11,992 nucleotides of DNA, taken from NCBI GenBank assembly GCA_036502765.1, contig DASXXX010000380.1:1-11992 (forward strand), written 5' to 3'. The notes beneath the pieces were generated by a model. It was not told the DNA's origin. It did no database searches and was given only the letters and a program-made list of their open reading frames with translations. This stretch comes from DASUAS01 sp036502765 (GTDB lineage Bacteria > Actinomycetota > Acidimicrobiia > IMCC26256 > DASPTH01). Shown here piece after piece: positions 6,578 through 11,992 of this stretch (position 1 is its first letter; each line of letters begins with the position of its first letter). The position numbers were made by a program, and so were the translations under genes.

Positions 6578-7336
6578 GAAGCGCAGCGCGCCGTCGAGGC
6601 GGATGGTCTCGCCGTTGAGGTAGGGGTTGCGGGCGATCGACTCCACCAGCAACGCGAACTCCTCGGGGCGCCCCATGCGCTTCGGGAACACGATGTTCTC
6701 CACCAGCTTGTCCTGGGTGGCCTCGGGCACGCTCAGCATGAGGGGGGTGCCCATGGTGCCGGGGGCGATCGCGCACACGCGCACCCCGATGGGCGCGAGG
6801 TCGCGCGCCATCGGCAGGGTCATGCCGAGGATGGCGGCCTTCGCCGCGGCGTACGCGATCTGGCCGGTCTGGCCCTCGAGCCCCGCGATCGATCCGGTGT
6901 TGACGATCACGCCGCGCTGGCCGTCGACGTCGGGCTCGTTGTCGGCCATCGCCGCCGCCGCCAGCCGGCTCACGTTGAACGTGCCGAACGCGTTCATCTC
7001 CATCGTGGCGACGAACGAGGCCTTGTCGTGGATCGCACCGCCCCGACCGACGGTGCGCCCGCCGCCGAGCCCGCCACCGGCGAGGTTCACCACGAGCGAC
7101 AGTGGACCGAGGGAGCGCGCCGCTTCGATGGCGTCGCCGACGGCGGCGTCGTCGTTGACGTCACCGTCGACCGCGACCGCGCCGTCGCCCAGCTCCTTGG
7201 CGAGCTCGGCCGCGCGGTCGGCGTCGCGGTCGAACACCGCCACGCCCATCCCGATCGCCACCAGATGACGCGCGGTGGCGCCACCGAGCCCACCGGCACC
7301 TCCGGTCACGATCGCGGAACGTCCGTCGAGTTGCAT
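6566..7336 (-). CDS. 3-hydroxyacyl-CoA dehydrogenase type-2 (HSD10)-like short-chain dehydrogenase
   Basis: A 256-residue classical SDR very like mammalian HSD17B10 and its bacterial relatives. It has TGGAGGLG (11-18) for NAD binding, N84-L-A-G87 as the NNAG equivalent, N115, and the catalytic S149, Y162 and K166 (YAAAK). The C-terminal half is diagnostic for this subfamily: IAPGTMGTPLM, FPKRMGRPEEFALLVESI, then NPYLNGETIRLDGALR. HSD10-type enzymes oxidise 3-hydroxyacyl-CoAs, including 2-methyl-3-hydroxybutyryl-CoA in isoleucine breakdown, and also some hydroxysteroids. The ATG at 7336 follows AGGAG at rather long spacing (11 bases). MmsA ends 53 bases upstream, so the two are probably co-transcribed. 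The stop codon lies in a 14-bp tandem repeat. The exact substrate is inferred from the subfamily only. Confidence 0.92.
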   Translation of the reverse strand: MQLDGRSAIVTGGAGGLGGATARHLVAIGMGVAVFDRDADRAAELAKELGDGAVAVDGDVNDDAAVGDAIEAARSLGPLSLVVNLAGGGLGGGRTVGRGGAIHDKASFVATMEMNAFGTFNVSRLAAAAMADNEPDVDGQRGVIVNTGSIAGLEGQTGQIAYAAAKAAILGMTLPMARDLAPIGVRVCAIAPGTMGTPLMLSVPEATQDKLVENIVFPKRMGRPEEFALLVESIARNPYLNGETIRLDGALRFPPK

Positions 7337-7389
7337 GCTGCCGTGTTCTCCTGGTCCTTCGTGCTGAAGATTGTCGGTGCTGGGGTCGG

Positions 7390-8886
7390 TCAGTGGTTGG
7401 TGGGGAACCCGAGGTCGATCACGCTCGACGCGGGATCGGGCCAACGCGTCGTCACGACCTTCGGGTGGGTGTAGAAGCGGATGCCTTCGGGACCGTAGAT
7501 CGGTGCGTCGCCGAACAGCGACGCCTTCCAGCCGCCGAACGAGTGCCAGGCCACGGGAACGGGGATCGGGACGTTGATGCCGATCATCCCGACGTTCACG
7601 TCGCGTTCGAAGCGGCGCGCCGCGCCGCCGTCGCGCGAGAAGAGTGCGACACCGTTGCCGTAGGGGTTGGCGTTCACCAACGCGAGCGCGTCGTCGTACG
7701 TGGGGACGCGCACCACGCTCAGAACCGGCCCGAAGATCTCGTCGTCGTACACGGCCATGCCGGGCTCGACGTTGTCGAGCAACGAGCACCCGACGAAGAA
7801 CCCGTCGCTGAGCCCGTCGGCGGCGGCGAGGGGCGAACCGTCGACGACGACCGCGGCACCTTCGTCGGTGGCGCGGTCGACGTACGACTGCACGCGGTCG
7901 CGGTGCTCGCGCGTGATCAGGGGTCCCATCATCGATGCGTCGTCGTCGCCGGGACCCACCACGATGTCGGGGATGCGCGCCGCGATCGCCTCGACCAGCG
8001 GGTCGGCGACCGCGCCCACCGCCACGACGACCGAGATCGCCATGCAGCGCTCACCGGCCGATCCGTACCCGGCCGAGATCGCGGCGTCGGCCGCGGCATC
8101 GACGTCGGCGTCGGGCAGCACGACCATGTGGTTCTTCGCCCCGCCGAGCGCCTGGACGCGCTTGCCGTGCTTGGCGCCGGTCTCGTAGATGTGACGCGCG
8201 ATCGCGGTGCTGCCCACGAACGAGACCGCGTCGACGTCGGGATGCGCGAGCAACGCGTTCACAGCTTCGGCGTCGCCCTGCACCACCGTGTGGACACCGT
8301 CGGGGAAGCCGGCCTCCTTGACCAGCTCGGCGAGCAGCATCGACGCCGACGGATCCTTCTCGGACGGCTTGTGCACGAAGGCGTTGCCGCACGCGAGGGC
8401 GTTGGCCAGCATCCACAGCGGCACCATCACGGGGAAGTTGAACGGCGTGATGCCCACGACGACGCCGACCGGCTGCAGCACCGTGTGCACGTCGATGCCG
8501 GCAGAGACCTCGGAGCTGTGTGAGCCCTTGAGGAGATGCGGGACGCCGCACGCGAACTCCACGCAGTCGAGGCCGCGGGCGACCTCACCGCGGGCGTCGT
8601 CGAGCACCTTCCCGTGCTCGGCGGTGATCAGCGCCGCGAGGTCGTCGCGACGGGTGTCGACCAGTTCGCGCAGGCGGAACATCGCCGCGCTGCGGCGGCT
8701 GAGCGGCGAGTCGCGCCATTCGGCGGCCGCGGCGGCGGCCACCTTCACGGCCGCGTCGATCTCGGCGGCGGACGCGAACGCGACCTCCGCGGTCTGGACC
8801 CCGCGCGCGGGGTCGAAGACGGGGCCGCGACGCGCGGCCGCGCCGTCGACGCGGCGTCCGCCGATCCAGTGTCCGATGGTGTGCAC
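7390..8886 (-). CDS. mmsA: CoA-acylating methylmalonate-semialdehyde dehydrogenase
   Basis: A 498-residue aldehyde dehydrogenase of the MmsA/IolA branch, which converts methylmalonate semialdehyde (or malonate semialdehyde) with NAD+ and CoA to propionyl-CoA (or acetyl-CoA). Seen in the sequence are the N-terminal HWIGGRRVDG, ITPFNFPVMVPLWM (146-159, with N150), ACGNAFVHKPSEKDPS (165-180), VSFVGSTAIARHIYE, and catalytic C281 in GERCMAIS. The QALGGAKNHMVVLPDAD segment carries no Glu where ordinary aldehyde dehydrogenases have their general base, a known hallmark of this CoA-dependent subfamily. The length is normal. The start is GTG at 8886, matching the family N terminus. No clear ribosome site precedes it, but the amidohydrolase stop is only eight bases upstream, so coupling is likely. 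Its usual partner in valine breakdown, a 3-hydroxyisobutyrate dehydrogenase type enzyme, is encoded divergently at 10121. Confidence 0.95.
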   Translation of the reverse strand: MHTIGHWIGGRRVDGAAARRGPVFDPARGVQTAEVAFASAAEIDAAVKVAAAAAAEWRDSPLSRRSAAMFRLRELVDTRRDDLAALITAEHGKVLDDARGEVARGLDCVEFACGVPHLLKGSHSSEVSAGIDVHTVLQPVGVVVGITPFNFPVMVPLWMLANALACGNAFVHKPSEKDPSASMLLAELVKEAGFPDGVHTVVQGDAEAVNALLAHPDVDAVSFVGSTAIARHIYETGAKHGKRVQALGGAKNHMVVLPDADVDAAADAAISAGYGSAGERCMAISVVVAVGAVADPLVEAIAARIPDIVVGPGDDDASMMGPLITREHRDRVQSYVDRATDEGAAVVVDGSPLAAADGLSDGFFVGCSLLDNVEPGMAVYDDEIFGPVLSVVRVPTYDDALALVNANPYGNGVALFSRDGGAARRFERDVNVGMIGINVPIPVPVAWHSFGGWKASLFGDAPIYGPEGIRFYTHPKVVTTRWPDPASSVIDLGFPTNH

Positions 8887-8894
8887 GGGCGCGT

Positions 8895-10058
8895 TCAGAG
8901 TCGGTAGAGCTTACGGGCGTTCTCGCCGTAGATCTTCTTCTGCGTCTCGACCGGCAGCGTCGCCATCTTGTCCTTCACCGAGGCGAGCGGCTCGGGGTAG
9001 AGGCAGGTGGGGTGCGGGAAGTCGGTCTCGAACAGGATGCTGTCCTCGCCGACTGCCTCGATGAGGTCGGGCAGCTTGTTGCGTGCGTTCTCGAACCAGA
9101 ACGTCGCGAACATGTTCGAGCGGAAGTACTCCGACGGCATCTTCTTCATCTTCGCCAGCTCGTCAGGCGCGTTCTCCGACATCTCGTAGTCGAGCGTCTC
9201 CAGCATGAACGGGATCCAGCCGACACCGCTCTCCACCGAGACCATCTGCAGGTCGGGGAACCGGTCGAACACCCGCGAGAGGATGACGTTGGTGAGGACG
9301 CGCGAGTTGCCGATGAACAGCAGCGCGCCACCGATCGCGAGCTTGGTGTCCATCGGGTGCGACTCCCACGGGTACTGCCCGTAGAAGCCCATCGCGGTGG
9401 CGCTGGCACCGATGTGGAAGTGCACCGGCATGTGGAGCTCGGAGCAGGCCGCCCAGAACGGGTCCCACGCATGGTTGGCGAGATCCGGCGCGCCGAGGTC
9501 GGTGGGGTCGGACGTCATGTTCACGCCGCGAGCACCGAGGGCAGCGACGCGCTTGGTCTCGGCGACGCATGCGTCGACGCTCCATGCCGGCATCAGCGGC
9601 AGACCGAGGAGACGGTCGCCGGAGTCGGCCTGGATCCCGGCCATGTAGTCGTTGTAGATCTCGATGACGACCTTGCAGAGCGCCTCGTCCTCGATCATGC
9701 CGAGGTCCTGGCCACCGAGGCCCACGGTGTTCGGGAACATGATCTGGGCGTCGATGCCGCACTCGTCGAGCACCTCGAGGCGCACCTTCGGGTCGTAGGA
9801 GCCGACGTGGGTGTCCTCGATCGTCCAGTGGTTGAGCGCGAGGTCGGCGCTCTCCTTCTTCCCGTCCTTGCCGATGACCGCGCCGCTGCTGGCGCGACCG
9901 AGCGGGTGGCCGTCGAACACCCACGTGGGGATGTCGTCGACCACCTCGACGTGGGGAACGCGGTCCTTGTACTTGTCGGGCGCGAGCTCGGTGAAGAGGT
10001 CGTGGCGCTCGGTGAAGTGGGAGTCGGCGTCGATGACCAGGGTGCCGTCGCTGAGCAT
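8895..10058 (-). CDS. Amidohydrolase-2 family protein (possible decarboxylase or hydrolase)
   Basis: A 387-residue protein of the amidohydrolase_2 group (ACMSD/gamma-resorcylate decarboxylase-like TIM barrels). It starts with VIDADSHFTE, in which D10/D12-S-H14 stands where the first metal-binding motif lies. It continues with LDECGIDAQIMFPNT (about 98-112), NDYMAGIQADSGDRLLGLPLMP, MPVHFHIGAS (second metal-site His region), MVSVESGVGWIPFMLETL, and FETDFPHPTCLYP near the C terminus with the conserved Asp. Members act as metal-dependent decarboxylases or hydrolases, and many actinobacterial ones near P450 and acyl-CoA genes have no known substrate. The ATG at 10058 begins about where a predicted transcript would begin (TTGTAC-17-TAGATT promoter), so the message may be leaderless. 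It heads the amidohydrolase-MmsA-HSD10 run. A specific activity cannot be assigned. Confidence 0.92.
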   Translation of the reverse strand: MLSDGTLVIDADSHFTERHDLFTELAPDKYKDRVPHVEVVDDIPTWVFDGHPLGRASSGAVIGKDGKKESADLALNHWTIEDTHVGSYDPKVRLEVLDECGIDAQIMFPNTVGLGGQDLGMIEDEALCKVVIEIYNDYMAGIQADSGDRLLGLPLMPAWSVDACVAETKRVAALGARGVNMTSDPTDLGAPDLANHAWDPFWAACSELHMPVHFHIGASATAMGFYGQYPWESHPMDTKLAIGGALLFIGNSRVLTNVILSRVFDRFPDLQMVSVESGVGWIPFMLETLDYEMSENAPDELAKMKKMPSEYFRSNMFATFWFENARNKLPDLIEAVGEDSILFETDFPHPTCLYPEPLASVKDKMATLPVETQKKIYGENARKLYRL

Positions 10059-10064
10059 GCGCCC

Positions 10065-10093
10065 AATCTATGACGGATCTGGGCTCCGTACAA
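10065..10093 (-). promoter_or_regulatory. Predicted SigA-type promoter for the amidohydrolase-mmsA-HSD10 unit (leaderless)
   Basis: On the minus strand TTGTAC (10093-10088) and TAGATT (10070-10065) are separated by exactly 17 bases. Six bases (GGGCGC) then lead straight into the ATG at 10058. Transcription would therefore start at or next to the A of the start codon. Leaderless messages are common in actinobacteria, and no convincing ribosome site is present, which fits. This is a reading by eye, not a scored prediction. Confidence 0.5.
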
Positions 10094-10094
10094 T
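10089..10094 (+). promoter_or_regulatory. Candidate -10 element (TACAAT) for the plus-strand oxidoreductase
   Basis: TACAAT is a good -10 match 27 bases before the ATG at 10121, predicting a start near 10101 and a leader of about 20 bases. No good -35 is seen at the usual distance. The hexamer overlaps the -35 of the opposing amidohydrolase promoter, so the two may exclude each other. Confidence 0.35.
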
Positions 10095-10120
10095 TTCTGC
10101 GGACGGGGCAGAATCGACCC

Positions 10121-11008
10121 ATGGAGCGTCGCGAGCAACGGATCGGCTGGATCGGCACCGGGGTGATGGGGTCGAGCATGTGCGCCCGACTCCTCGACGA
10201 CGGGCGAGCGCTCACGGTCACCACGCGCACCCCGGCCAAGGCGAGCGCCCTGGTCGAGCAAGGCGCGACGTGGGCCGACTCGCCCGCCGCGGTCGCCGCC
10301 GCGAGCGATGTGGTGTTCACCATGGTCGGGTACCCGCGCGAGCTCGAGGAGGTCGTGCTCGGCGAGCGTGGCGTCCTGTCGGCGCTGCGCCCGGGCGGCA
10401 TCGTCGTCGACATGACGACGAGCACGCCGTCGCTGGCGGTCGAGCTCGCGGCGCGGGCCGCCGAATCCGACTGCTCGGCGATCGATGCGCCGGTGTCGGG
10501 CGGCGACATCGGCGCGCGCAACGGCGCCCTCTCGATCATGGTCGGTGGCGACGTGCACGCGTACGAAGCAGTGCGGCCCCTCCTCGACTGCATGGGCAGC
10601 ACGATCGTGCACCAGGGCCCGGCGGGCGCCGGGCAGCACACCAAGCTGACCAACCAGATCGTCGTCGCCGGCAACCTCGTGGCGGTGTGCGAGGCCCTGC
10701 TCTACGCGACCCGAGCCGGGCTCGACGTGCACGCTGTGCTCGCGTCGATCTCCGGTGGCGCGGCGTCGAGCTGGGCGCTGTCGAACCTGGCCCCGCGCAT
10801 CATCGCGGGTGACTTCGCGCCCGGGTTCTTCGTCGACCACTTCGTGAAGGACATGGCGATCGTGCTCGACGAGGCGGCGCGGCTGCAGCTGGTGCTCCCG
10901 GGGCTCGCGCTCGTGCACCAGCTGGCGGTCGAGCTGCAGGCGCAGGGCCGCGGGCGCGACGGCACGCAGTCGCTCATCCTCGCGTTGGAGGCGCTGTCAC
11001 CGGCATGA
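10121..11008 (+). CDS. 3-hydroxyisobutyrate dehydrogenase-family NAD(P)-dependent oxidoreductase
   Basis: A 295-residue beta-hydroxyacid dehydrogenase. It has the N-terminal nucleotide-binding RIGWIGTGVMG (7-17), TTRTPAKA (34-41), where the Arg after the second strand favours NADP(H), DMTTSTP (97-103), the substrate-binding DAPVSGGDIGARNGALSIMVGG (122-143; key residues S126, G127, G128), and catalytic K175 with N178 in GAGQHTKLTNQ. The family includes 3-hydroxyisobutyrate dehydrogenase (MmsB), tartronate-semialdehyde reductase and glyoxylate/succinic-semialdehyde reductases. The closeness of MmsA suggests a valine-type 3-hydroxyisobutyrate step, but this is not certain. An in-frame ATG at 10070 exists, but the 17 added residues are not family-like and would overlap the opposing promoter. 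The ATG at 10121 is therefore preferred. The gene is transcribed away from the amidohydrolase cluster and converges on the alpha/beta hydrolase. Confidence 0.9.
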   Translation: MERREQRIGWIGTGVMGSSMCARLLDDGRALTVTTRTPAKASALVEQGATWADSPAAVAAASDVVFTMVGYPRELEEVVLGERGVLSALRPGGIVVDMTTSTPSLAVELAARAAESDCSAIDAPVSGGDIGARNGALSIMVGGDVHAYEAVRPLLDCMGSTIVHQGPAGAGQHTKLTNQIVVAGNLVAVCEALLYATRAGLDVHAVLASISGGAASSWALSNLAPRIIAGDFAPGFFVDHFVKDMAIVLDEAARLQLVLPGLALVHQLAVELQAQGRGRDGTQSLILALEALSPA

Positions 11009-11075
11009 TCAGGGGCGCGGAGTCAGGGGCGCGTGATCAGGGGCGCGTGATCAGGGGCGCGTGATCAGGGGCGCG
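11006..11075. repeat. Tandem 14-bp repeat (five copies) filling the convergent gene junction
   Basis: Units of TGATCAGGGGCGCG begin at 11006, 11020, 11034, 11048 and 11062. Four are identical; the second begins GAGTCA (three changes). The first unit starts on the TGA stop of the plus-strand oxidoreductase. The last contains the stop of the minus-strand hydrolase (11065-11067). TGATCA is palindromic, so intact units give a stop codon on both strands, and the 14-base period distributes them over all three frames. No T-run terminator or GC hairpin with complementary arms is seen here. Confidence 0.93.
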
Positions 11076-11790
11076 ACGCGATCGCGATCTCGTCGAGGAT
11101 CGCCGCGGTCTGCTCGGGTCGACCGACCATGCACATGTGCCCGGCGTCGAGGTCGAGCACGCGGCAGTTCGGACCCACGTTCTTCGCGAATTGTGACTGC
11201 TTGTGGGCGGCGATGATCATGTCCTGCAGGGTGCGCACCCACGTCGACGGCAGGTCGGCGCGCAACGGCGCGAGGTCGACGGGGCTGTCGGAGAGGCCCG
11301 GCGCCTCCGGGACGAGCCGTTCGAGGCAGAACGCGAGTTGCTGCTCAGTGAGGTCGTTGCCGAGCACGAGCGTGGCCAGCTCGCCGTCCAATGCGCGCGG
11401 CTGGACATCGCCGGCGGCCGCCATGCCGGCACGCGCCATCGCCTGCACCTCGGGGTCGAGGGTGTCGAACGCCGACTTGCCCGTCTCGGGCACGGTGCAC
11501 GCGACGAACACCGCGTGGCGCACCCGATCGCCGAGCAGCTCGATCATCGACGGCATGGAGCAGCCGGCGAGCGAGTGACCGGCGAGCACGATGTCGTCGA
11601 ACCCGGCCGCGTCGGCGTCGGCGCGCACCGACTCGGCACAGTCGGCGAACGTCACCGAACGCAGATCGGCCGGATGCGCGCCGCGACCGGGGAGATCGAC
11701 CGCGATCGAGGGCGCGGACATGAGGGCACGAGTGGGGTCCCAGCACCGGCCGTCGAGGCCGCCGCCGTGGACGAGGACGACAGGGAGCAT
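11065..11790 (-). CDS. Alpha/beta hydrolase (EstC/hydroxynitrile-lyase-like esterase)
   Basis: A protein of about 241 residues beginning directly with the first core strand, LPVVLVHGGGLDG. HGG at 8-10 forms the oxyanion region, and DLPGRGAHP (32-40) is a standard second segment. The nucleophile elbow is G71-H-S73-L-A-G76. A catalytic His, H218, lies in AGHMCMVGRPEQ near the C terminus, and the acid is probably in the preceding RVLDLDAG. The family covers small esterases and lactone or ester hydrolases such as plant salicylate esterases and EstC; the substrate cannot be named. The ATG at 11790 is preferred because it starts at the conserved fold and lies where a leaderless transcript would begin. 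An ATG at 11814 and a TTG at 11826 would add 8 or 12 residues. The stop lies in the last unit of a five-copy repeat. It is divergent from the thiolase at 11862. Confidence 0.88.
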   Translation of the reverse strand: MLPVVLVHGGGLDGRCWDPTRALMSAPSIAVDLPGRGAHPADLRSVTFADCAESVRADADAAGFDDIVLAGHSLAGCSMPSMIELLGDRVRHAVFVACTVPETGKSAFDTLDPEVQAMARAGMAAAGDVQPRALDGELATLVLGNDLTEQQLAFCLERLVPEAPGLSDSPVDLAPLRADLPSTWVRTLQDMIIAAHKQSQFAKNVGPNCRVLDLDAGHMCMVGRPEQTAAILDEIAIASRP

Positions 11791-11797
11791 GCCCGGT

Positions 11798-11826
11798 AGC
11801 GTGGACGGCCTCATCCGAAAGCGCAA
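11798..11826 (-). promoter_or_regulatory. Possible promoter of the alpha/beta hydrolase gene
   Basis: On the minus strand TTGCGC (11826-11821), a 17-base spacer and CACGCT (11803-11798) are followed seven bases later by the ATG at 11790. This has the same geometry as the amidohydrolase promoter and would give a leaderless message. The -10 hexamer matches only at positions 2 and 6, so support is weak. Confidence 0.25.
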
Positions 11827-11861
11827 CTGGGCAACGAGCCGAGAGTTCGAAGAGGTGGGTC

Positions 11862-11992
11862 ATGCGTGACGTCGTGGTCGTCGAAGCGGTGCGGAGCCCG
11901 GTCGGGCGCCGCAAGGGCGGGTTGTCGACCGTGCACGCGGCCGACCTGCTGGGCGAGGTGCAGCGGGCGGTCGTCGACCGCTCGGGCATCGA
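11862..11992 (+). CDS. Thiolase (acetyl-CoA acyltransferase), 5' end only
   Basis: The first 43 codons of a thiolase run off the right edge of the window. The start is ATG at 11862 with GAGGTG at 11852-11857 as ribosome site. MRDVVVVEAVRSPVGRRKGG (1-20), followed by LSTVHAADLLGEVQRAVVDRSGI, is the standard N terminus of biosynthetic/degradative thiolases of the AcAT/FadA type (EAVRTPxGR motif). The nucleophile Cys region is not in view, so it cannot be said whether this copy is catalytically complete. It is a different branch from the SCP-x-like protein at 1-836. The family condenses or cleaves 3-ketoacyl-CoA. It is divergent from the alpha/beta hydrolase, with 71 bases between the two starts. 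Confidence 0.85.
   Translation, partial: MRDVVVVEAVRSPVGRRKGGLSTVHAADLLGEVQRAVVDRSGI

Noticed and set aside
10070..10120. Upstream ATG as the start of the plus-strand oxidoreductase
   Set aside because: The additional 17 residues are not family-like, there is no ribosome site, and the codons would overlap both promoters. The ATG at 10121 precedes the Rossmann motif at the normal distance.
11006..11075. CRISPR array or transposon end
   Set aside because: The units are 14 bp, contiguous and without spacers, and there is no transposase or target-site duplication nearby.

Overview
The window is very GC-rich, with GC-ending codons, GTG starts and tight ATGA/GTGA gene overlaps. The gene content is almost entirely catabolism of acyl-CoA, P450 and short-chain dehydrogenase type. 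This fits a high-GC actinobacterium of the kind rich in lipid, steroid or terpenoid degradation genes (Mycobacteriales or Acidimicrobiia-like). That placement is inference; no rRNA or other phylogenetic marker is present.

Layout. Positions 1-10058 hold ten genes, all on the minus strand and read right to left: amidohydrolase-2 protein (8895-10058), CoA-acylating methylmalonate-semialdehyde dehydrogenase MmsA (7390-8886), HSD10-like short-chain dehydrogenase (6566-7336), cytochrome P450 (5283-6479), TetR-family regulator broken by a frameshift (4595-5277), a second short-chain dehydrogenase (3804-4598), a class III CoA-transferase (2587-3807), a second class III CoA-transferase (1288-2517), a DUF35 zinc-ribbon/OB-fold protein (833-1291) and a thiolase-fold protein cut by the left edge (1-836). 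Positions 10121-11008 carry a plus-strand 3-hydroxyisobutyrate-dehydrogenase-type oxidoreductase. It converges on an alpha/beta hydrolase (11065-11790, minus). The right edge cuts a conventional thiolase that starts at 11862 on the plus strand.

How the genes may work together. P450, TetR, dehydrogenase and CoA-transferase are packed end to end behind a perfect 12-bp inverted repeat just upstream of the P450. A second palindrome (TAGAAC-3-GTTCTA) precedes the CoA-transferase/DUF35/thiolase trio. The simplest reading is inducible degradation of one hydrophobic substrate: P450 hydroxylation, alcohol oxidation by the dehydrogenase, CoA activation by CoA-transferase, and carbon-carbon bond chemistry by the DUF35/thiolase pair. 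That thiolase-fold protein lacks a cysteine where the thiolase nucleophile should be, so it is probably not a classical thiolase. MmsA, the HSD10-like enzyme and the divergent HIBDH-type enzyme would suit the disposal of branched C4-C5 acyl units such as those from valine or isoleucine. The substrate cannot be read from the sequence.

The most unusual non-coding features are two short tandem arrays, both of 14-bp period and both sitting exactly on stop codons. Three copies lie at the end of the HSD10-like gene (6531-6572). Five copies fill the junction between the two convergent genes (11006-11075). Each has a palindromic core (GAGGCCTC or TGATCA). Because 14 is not a multiple of 3, the repeated stop codons fall in all three frames.
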